In this document: positions 58,852 to 64,000 of the stretch, in pieces
Position numbering within the stretch: the stretch's first letter is position 1
Layout: every line of letters begins with the position of its first letter
NCBI RefSeq assembly: GCF_009797025.1
Contig: NZ_CP047027.1
Span: forward strand, 4,154,001-4,218,000
DNA: 64,000 bases
Origin: Cellulophaga sp. L1A9
GTDB taxonomy: Bacteria; Bacteroidota; Bacteroidia; Flavobacteriales; Flavobacteriaceae
Direction of reading: 5' to 3'
Notes under the pieces: generated by a model
Database searches by the model: none
Told to the model about the DNA's origin: nothing
Seen by the model: only the letters and a program-made list of their open reading frames with translations
Program-made: the position numbers and the translations under genes

Positions 58852-60775
58852 ATTAGTAGAATTAAACATAGAGGAAGTGTTTTCAAACAACACCTATGCA
58901 ATTCCAATTTATCAACGCAATTATGCGTGGAAAGAAGCGCAAATAAAACAACTGATCCAGGATGTTTACGATTATGCTAAAAACGATACAGCAACAACAC
59001 AACAGTATTATATTGGTAGTTTAGTAGTTTTTGAGCGTAAAACGGAAGAAGGAATTGTTTATGAAACGATTGATGGTCAACAACGTTTAACAACGCTAAA
59101 TATTTTGTTTTCAGTTTTAAAAAATGAATTTGATATTCATATTAATAACTATAAAACAAATCTTCATTTTGATAGTAGACCAATGTCTTCCTATACTTTA
59201 GAGCATATTTATAATAAGACTAAAAAAGAAGATGTAAATAAGTCTGAAAAAAAGTTAAATGTTAGAATTACAGATGCATATACCATTGCTAAAAATGAAT
59301 TAAATAAAATTAAAAAGGCTAATCATTTAGAACAGTTTGTTAATTATTTAAAGGCAAATGTTATTATTCTAAGAGTTCCTGTGCCTGTGGATACAGATTT
59401 AAATCATTACTTCGAGATAATGAATAATCGTGGAGAGCAGCTAGAAAAGCATGAAGTGTTAAAAGCTAAAATGCTAAAGGTATTTAGCAAAGAAAAAAAG
59501 GCAAGCCACGTTTTTAATACCATTTGGGAAACTTGTGCTAATATGGAGAAATATGTACAGCATGGTTTTAATACAGAGGTGCGCACTGCTCTTTTTGGAA
59601 AAGATTGGAATCATTTTGAAGCAGAAGTTTTTGAAGATGTTATCAATAGTTTTAATTCTAAAGTTGAGGTAGATAATACTGCATTAACTATTGAGGCTTT
59701 ATTAAAGGATAAACAACAAATAGAAATAATAAAGGAAGAGGACGATGATTCTCCAGAACGCTTTAATTCTGTAATTAACTTTTCAAATTTCTTATTACAT
59801 ATTTTAAGAATATTAGTTAATAATAATTCTAATTATGAATCGCTTTTAGAGAATGAGAAAGATGTTCCATTAGACGATAAAAGACTAATTGAAACTTTTG
59901 ATTTTTTCTTAAATGAAGAGGATAAAAACAAGAAAAAAGCATTTGTTGAAGATTTTGTCTTTTTATTATTAAAGGGCAAGCACTATTACGATAAATATAT
60001 TATTAAACGTAATTTAAAAGATGATAAATGGAGTCTAAAATATTTAAAAGTAGAGTATTATAATAAAAAAGCGTCTCATCAATACAAAAACAGTTTAGAC
60101 ATTAATAATAAATCAATTTTAATGTTATTGTCAATGTTTCATGTGTCTGCACCTACATTAATTTATAAACATTGGTTAAATGCTGCATTAAATTATTTGC
60201 TGGATGATAGTAAAGAAGAAATTGATGGAGAAGATTACATCCATTATTTAGAAGACTTAAGTGATACATATTTATATGATCGTTTTCTAGCTAAAGAAGA
60301 AAAAGATTACTTTAATATTATTTATAAAAATGACGCTTATCCTAGTACTAATAAAGATGACTTAGATACATTTAAACTTAACGAAGGTACAAGCGTAGAA
60401 AATTTTATATTCAATCGTTTAGATTATTTACTTTGGAAACAAGATCAAGAAAAAGACAATAAACAATTTTCCGATTTTAGTTTTTCTTTCCGTACTTCTG
60501 TAGAGCATTACTATCCACAAAACCCAATGGAAGGACAAGATGTATTAGATATCAATACATTAGATAATTTTGGAAACTTATGCTTAATAAGTAGAAATAA
60601 AAACTCTAAATTAAGCAACTACATGCCAACCGCCAAAAAGGAGCATTATGCTAAAAGAGGTAGTATAGAAAGCATAAAACAACAAATTATGATGCAAGAA
60701 AAGCATTGGCAAGAGAATGAAATTAAGGAGCACGCAAAAAAAATGATAGAAACACTTTTAACAACAAGAATATAA
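58841..60775 (+). CDS. DUF262-DUF1524 protein (GmrSD-like)
   Basis: 644 residues. The N-terminal DUF262 part has IPIYQRNYAWKEAQIKQL and ETIDGQQRLTTLNIL (DGQQR near 77-81). The C-terminal DUF1524 HNH-like part has SVEHYYPQNP (catalytic His near 555) and NFGNLCLISRNKNSKLSN (about 578-595). Proteins of this type are GmrSD-family nucleases, so a second, modified-DNA-directed restriction activity is likely. Its stop abuts the hsdM start (TAAATG). Confidence 0.88.
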   Translation: MKNKLVELNIEEVFSNNTYAIPIYQRNYAWKEAQIKQLIQDVYDYAKNDTATTQQYYIGSLVVFERKTEEGIVYETIDGQQRLTTLNILFSVLKNEFDIHINNYKTNLHFDSRPMSSYTLEHIYNKTKKEDVNKSEKKLNVRITDAYTIAKNELNKIKKANHLEQFVNYLKANVIILRVPVPVDTDLNHYFEIMNNRGEQLEKHEVLKAKMLKVFSKEKKASHVFNTIWETCANMEKYVQHGFNTEVRTALFGKDWNHFEAEVFEDVINSFNSKVEVDNTALTIEALLKDKQQIEIIKEEDDDSPERFNSVINFSNFLLHILRILVNNNSNYESLLENEKDVPLDDKRLIETFDFFLNEEDKNKKKAFVEDFVFLLLKGKHYYDKYIIKRNLKDDKWSLKYLKVEYYNKKASHQYKNSLDINNKSILMLLSMFHVSAPTLIYKHWLNAALNYLLDDSKEEIDGEDYIHYLEDLSDTYLYDRFLAKEEKDYFNIIYKNDAYPSTNKDDLDTFKLNEGTSVENFIFNRLDYLLWKQDQEKDNKQFSDFSFSFRTSVEHYYPQNPMEGQDVLDINTLDNFGNLCLISRNKNSKLSNYMPTAKKEHYAKRGSIESIKQQIMMQEKHWQENEIKEHAKKMIETLLTTRI

Positions 60776-62179
60776 ATGGCATTATCCACACAAGAAATAG
60801 TAAACAAACTCTGGAACCTTTGTAACGTATTACGTGACGATGGTATTACATATCACCAATATCTAAACGAGTTAACCTTTATTCTGTTCCTTAAAATGGC
60901 AGAAGAAACCGATTATAACGATAAGTTGCCACAAGGCTACCGTTGGGAAGACCTAAAACATAAAGAAGGGATAGAACTATCTACATTTTACAAAGAGTTG
61001 TTATTGCATTTAGGAACCAAAACAACAGGTAACATTCAGAAAATATACAACAACGCACAAACCAGTATACAAGAACCTGCCAACCTGCGTAAAATTATAA
61101 AGCACATAGATGAACTCGATTGGTTTGAAGCCAAAGACGAAGGTCTAGGCGAAATGTACGAGGGTTTACTAGAAAAAAATGCGAGCGAGAAAAAATCGGG
61201 AGCAGGACAATACTTTACACCAAGACCATTAATTAATGTGATGGTACGTTTAATGGATCCTAAAGTAGGCGAGCGCCTTAACGATCCTGCCTGTGGTACG
61301 TATGGCTTTATGATTGCTGCACACCATTATATTAGAAATCATAATGATATTTATACTCTTGATGATGCACAAAACCATCACTTGCTAAATGAGCAATATT
61401 CTGGTTGCGAGTTGGTGGGCGATACACACCGTTTAGCCATGATGAATTCATTTCTACATGGTATGGGTGGTAACATAGCTTTACAAGATTCGTTAAGCAG
61501 CTATGGCGAAAGCATAAAAAATAAAGACCTCGTTTTAGCAAACCCCCCATTTGGAACAAAAAAAGGAGGCGACCGACCAACCAGAACCGATTTAGTGTAC
61601 CCAACAAGTAACAAGCAATTAAATTTCTTACAGGGTATTTACCGTAGTTTACACACAAGAGGAGGTGCAAGAGCAGCCGTAGTATTACCAGATAATGTAT
61701 TATTTGAAGATGGCGACGGACAAAACGTGCGTAAAGATCTGATGGAAAAATGTAATTTACACACTATTCTACGTTTACCAACAGGTATTTTTTACGCAGC
61801 AGGTGTAAAAACAAACGTGTTGTTTTTTGAGCGTGGTACCATAGATAAAGCCAATACTAAGGACGTATGGTTTTACGATATGCGTACCAACATGCCCAAC
61901 TTTGGGAAACGTACGCCATTTACCGAAAGCTATTTTGAAGACTTCGAAAAAGCCTACACAGCAGAAGACCGAACCAAAATTAAAGATGAACGCTTTAGTT
62001 GTATTTCCAGAGATTTTATTGCCAAAAAGAACGATTCTTTAGATTTAGGTTTAATTGCAGACGATAGCATTACCAAAGCCGAAGACATTGGCGAACCTAT
62101 AGACATTGCCAAAGAAGCCTTAACAGAATTAACCAGCATTACCAAGGAGTTGAATGCCATAATTAAAGCATTAAACTAG
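60776..62179 (+). CDS. hsdM: type I N6-adenine methyltransferase subunit (HsdM)
   Basis: 467 residues. An N-terminal HsdM helical domain (1-130) is followed by the SAM-binding motif DPACGTYGF near 167-175 and the catalytic NPPF near 256-259 (VLANPPFGTKKGG). Motif I has Tyr where most HsdM proteins have Gly (CGTGGF), yet other motifs are intact. Methylation protects host sites and modifies hemimethylated DNA. It starts directly at the stop of the DUF262-DUF1524 gene and ends directly before hsdS. Confidence 0.93.
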   Translation: MALSTQEIVNKLWNLCNVLRDDGITYHQYLNELTFILFLKMAEETDYNDKLPQGYRWEDLKHKEGIELSTFYKELLLHLGTKTTGNIQKIYNNAQTSIQEPANLRKIIKHIDELDWFEAKDEGLGEMYEGLLEKNASEKKSGAGQYFTPRPLINVMVRLMDPKVGERLNDPACGTYGFMIAAHHYIRNHNDIYTLDDAQNHHLLNEQYSGCELVGDTHRLAMMNSFLHGMGGNIALQDSLSSYGESIKNKDLVLANPPFGTKKGGDRPTRTDLVYPTSNKQLNFLQGIYRSLHTRGGARAAVVLPDNVLFEDGDGQNVRKDLMEKCNLHTILRLPTGIFYAAGVKTNVLFFERGTIDKANTKDVWFYDMRTNMPNFGKRTPFTESYFEDFEKAYTAEDRTKIKDERFSCISRDFIAKKNDSLDLGLIADDSITKAEDIGEPIDIAKEALTELTSITKELNAIIKALN

Positions 62180-63853
62180 ATGGAAAATAAGTCACCAAAG
62201 AATTGGGTTGAAACTAAACTAGATGAAGTTGTACTTTCTAAAAAGGGAAAGAAACCGAAAATTCTAAATGAAGTTGAATTTGAAGGTTCTGTGCCTTATC
62301 TAGATATTAAGGCTTTTGAAAAGAATGAAATTAGAAGATATGCAGATGTCGAATCTTCTAATTTAATAATTGAATCTGAAATTGGTATTGTTTGGGATGG
62401 AGCAAGAAGTGGTTGGGTAAGTAAAGGGAAAAAAGGAGCAGTTGGTTCTACAATAGCTATTGTAAAGCCAATAAATATTGACTCTGATTTTTTATATAGA
62501 TTTCTTCAATCAAAATTTGATTATTTAAATACAAATACAAGAGGGACAGGGATTCCTCACGTAGATCCGAAAGTTTTATGGAATATAGATTTTCCACTTC
62601 CACCACTAGCAGAACAACAGCGCATTGTTGCCAAACTAGACGATTTATTTGGGCATTTAGATACTCTTAAAACCCGTTTAAAAAGCATACCACAAATCCT
62701 TAAAAACTTTAGACAAGCGGTGTTAACCCAAGCGGTAACTGGTAAACTTACTGAGGCATGGCGTGTTGGGAAGGAGTTGGATTCTTATTTGAAAATAATT
62801 ATTAAAAACAGAAAGGAGTATTATATAAAAAGAATTGAAAGCGCAAAGATTAATGGTGATAGAAAGCCAAAAAAATTAGATGAAACAGATTTCGAATTTT
62901 ATAATTACGAATCAAATGTTAAAATGCCAAAAGGTTGGAAATTAGCTAATTTAAAAAATATTGCAGATTTATTGACTGATGGAGAACATGCAACACCTAG
63001 AAGGACAGAAAGTGGGTATTATTTATTGTCAGCTAGAAATGTTCGAGATGGTTTTATCTCTTTAGAAAAAGTTGATTATGTTCCTGAAGACGAATATTTA
63101 AGAATTAAAAAGAGATGTAATCCAGAATTTAAAGATGTTCTAATCTCTTGCTCAGGTTCAGTTGGTAGGGTTTCAACAGTACCTAAAGATTTGGAATTCG
63201 TTATGGTACGAAGTGCTGCTTTAGTGAAGTTGCAATCAAATAAAGAGATTTCCAAATTTGTAGAGCTTTCGCTAAGATCAAGAGTTGTACAAAATCAAAT
63301 TTTAACACTTCAAAAATCAACTGCTCAGGCAAATCTTTTCTTGGGGCAAATTGGAAAAATTGTTATTCCAATACCTTCGAAAGAAGAACAAACCGAAATC
63401 GTAAAACGTGTAGAACATTTATTTGCTAAAGCAGATACTATAGAAGCTCAATACCAAAGCCTAAAAACAAAAATAGACAGTTTACCACAAGCCATATTAG
63501 CCAAAGCCTTTGAAGGTGAGTTGGTAGAGCAGTTAGATACAGATGGTGATGCTAAGGAGTTGTTGGAGGAGATACTGAAGTTGAAAGCGGAGGAAAAAAA
63601 GAAACCAAGAAAAAAATCAACGAAGAAAAGTAATATTAAGATTTCAAAAAAGAAAATAATAAAACCAAATCCTGAATTTCCTCTTTATTCAGTTTTGTTA
63701 AATTATTCAAAAGGTTTATCCGAAAAAGAATTGTATAAACTTTCTGGTTTGACCCAACATTTGTTTTTAACTCAATTTGATAAGGAACTTGAATCAGGTA
63801 TGATTAAATATGATGTTGAAAACAAAATATTGGTTAAGGTGGTGAGCAAATGA
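62180..63853 (+). CDS. hsdS: type I specificity subunit (HsdS) with C-terminal extension
   Basis: 557 residues. Two target recognition domains (about 1-150 and 235-400) alternate with two conserved coiled-coil regions: PLAEQQRIVAKLDDLFGHLD and PSKEEQTEIVKRVEHLFAKAD. A Lys-rich linker (about 470-490) leads to an extra C-terminal domain (about 495-555, LYSVLLNYSKGLSEKELYKLSG), resembling a winged helix. Typical HsdS ends soon after the second conserved region, so the extension is unusual. It shares ATGA with the next gene. Confidence 0.9.
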   Translation: MENKSPKNWVETKLDEVVLSKKGKKPKILNEVEFEGSVPYLDIKAFEKNEIRRYADVESSNLIIESEIGIVWDGARSGWVSKGKKGAVGSTIAIVKPINIDSDFLYRFLQSKFDYLNTNTRGTGIPHVDPKVLWNIDFPLPPLAEQQRIVAKLDDLFGHLDTLKTRLKSIPQILKNFRQAVLTQAVTGKLTEAWRVGKELDSYLKIIIKNRKEYYIKRIESAKINGDRKPKKLDETDFEFYNYESNVKMPKGWKLANLKNIADLLTDGEHATPRRTESGYYLLSARNVRDGFISLEKVDYVPEDEYLRIKKRCNPEFKDVLISCSGSVGRVSTVPKDLEFVMVRSAALVKLQSNKEISKFVELSLRSRVVQNQILTLQKSTAQANLFLGQIGKIVIPIPSKEEQTEIVKRVEHLFAKADTIEAQYQSLKTKIDSLPQAILAKAFEGELVEQLDTDGDAKELLEEILKLKAEEKKKPRKKSTKKSNIKISKKKIIKPNPEFPLYSVLLNYSKGLSEKELYKLSGLTQHLFLTQFDKELESGMIKYDVENKILVKVVSK

Positions 63854-64000
63854 GAATAAATAAATTATATATTCATAAATATAAAAATCTAAAAGAATTC
63901 AAAATAGATTTTTCTAACTCTTATTACATAAGTGTATTACTTGGTAAGAATGGAACTGGAAAATCTAATTTTTTTGAGTTCCTAACTATTGTTTTTAAAT
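63850..64000 (+). CDS. SMC/OLD-like AAA ATPase, partial (cut by window end)
   Basis: Fifty residues from the ATG at 63850, which overlaps the hsdS stop by 4 bp. They read MRINKLYIHKYKNLKEFKIDF, the N-terminal strand of SMC/RecF-like ATPases, then the Walker A GKNGTGKS at residues 32-39. The translational coupling to hsdS places it in the restriction operon. The rest, including any nuclease domain, lies beyond the window. Confidence 0.8.
   Translation, partial: MRINKLYIHKYKNLKEFKIDFSNSYYISVLLGKNGTGKSNFFEFLTIVFK

Overview
The window looks like chromosomal DNA of a flavobacterium, most likely a marine member of the Flavobacteriaceae. It is AT-rich and genes start without clear Shine-Dalgarno sequences. 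One secreted protein ends in a type IX secretion (Por/T9SS) sorting domain. Many products are Bacteroidetes-typical: a DnaE2-like polymerase paired with a Y-family polymerase, an exonuclease/GIY-YIG fusion, a GH2 beta-glucuronidase and DUF3891. A GC-rich 20-bp palindrome (CCTGCCTGCCGGCAGGCAGG) is dispersed three times in AT-rich intergenic DNA. I saw no rRNA, tRNA or CRISPR array.

1-25 kb is mostly ordinary chromosome with a stress and metabolism flavour: a SemiSWEET, an FAD/NAD(P)-binding protein, a GH13 enzyme, four SDR or RbsD-like genes, a single-domain response regulator and a 50-residue Pmp3/YqaE protein. It also holds a KatE-type catalase and a KatG catalase-peroxidase only about 2 kb apart, with a ClC-family protein between them, then an agmatinase-family gene whose 5' end is frameshifted, a secreted beta-glucuronidase and an MFS gene stump. 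Rho-independent hairpins end many of these units.

25-38 kb is an accessory-looking series of mostly minus-strand single genes: ankyrin, hexapeptide, TPR and alpha/beta-hydrolase proteins, a T9SS beta-helix protein and an ADP-ribosylglycohydrolase. It carries two of the GC palindromes. The ADP-ribosylglycohydrolase gene is preceded by two TGAACATATGTTCA palindromes.

38.7-48.1 kb is a DNA damage tolerance and repair region. A dinB-dnaE operon (plus strand) and a UvrD-like helicase to exonuclease/GIY-YIG operon (minus strand) lie head-out around a four-helix-bundle gene and a DUF3891 gene. Both operons are preceded by a pair of GGA-N5-TCC dyads with identical 19-bp centre-to-centre spacing, so I infer a shared damage regulon. 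The exonuclease domain of the GIY-YIG fusion has lost all its recognisable catalytic residues.

48.5-50.3 kb holds two tandem paralogous lipoproteins, and 50.3-51.7 kb is gene-poor DNA with an outer-membrane-protein tail remnant and the third palindrome. 51.7-64 kb is a defence island: a small LuxR-type HTH protein, an unknown 91-residue protein, a RhuM-Fic fusion, a Fic stump, and a type I restriction-modification operon. Its order is hsdR, two GmrSD-like DUF262 genes, hsdM, hsdS and an SMC/OLD-like ATPase that runs off the window. The genes from hsdR to the ATPase overlap, abut or lie within 24 bp of each other. This composite of type I RM, an embedded DUF262 pair and an ATPase is the best candidate here for a less-described system.
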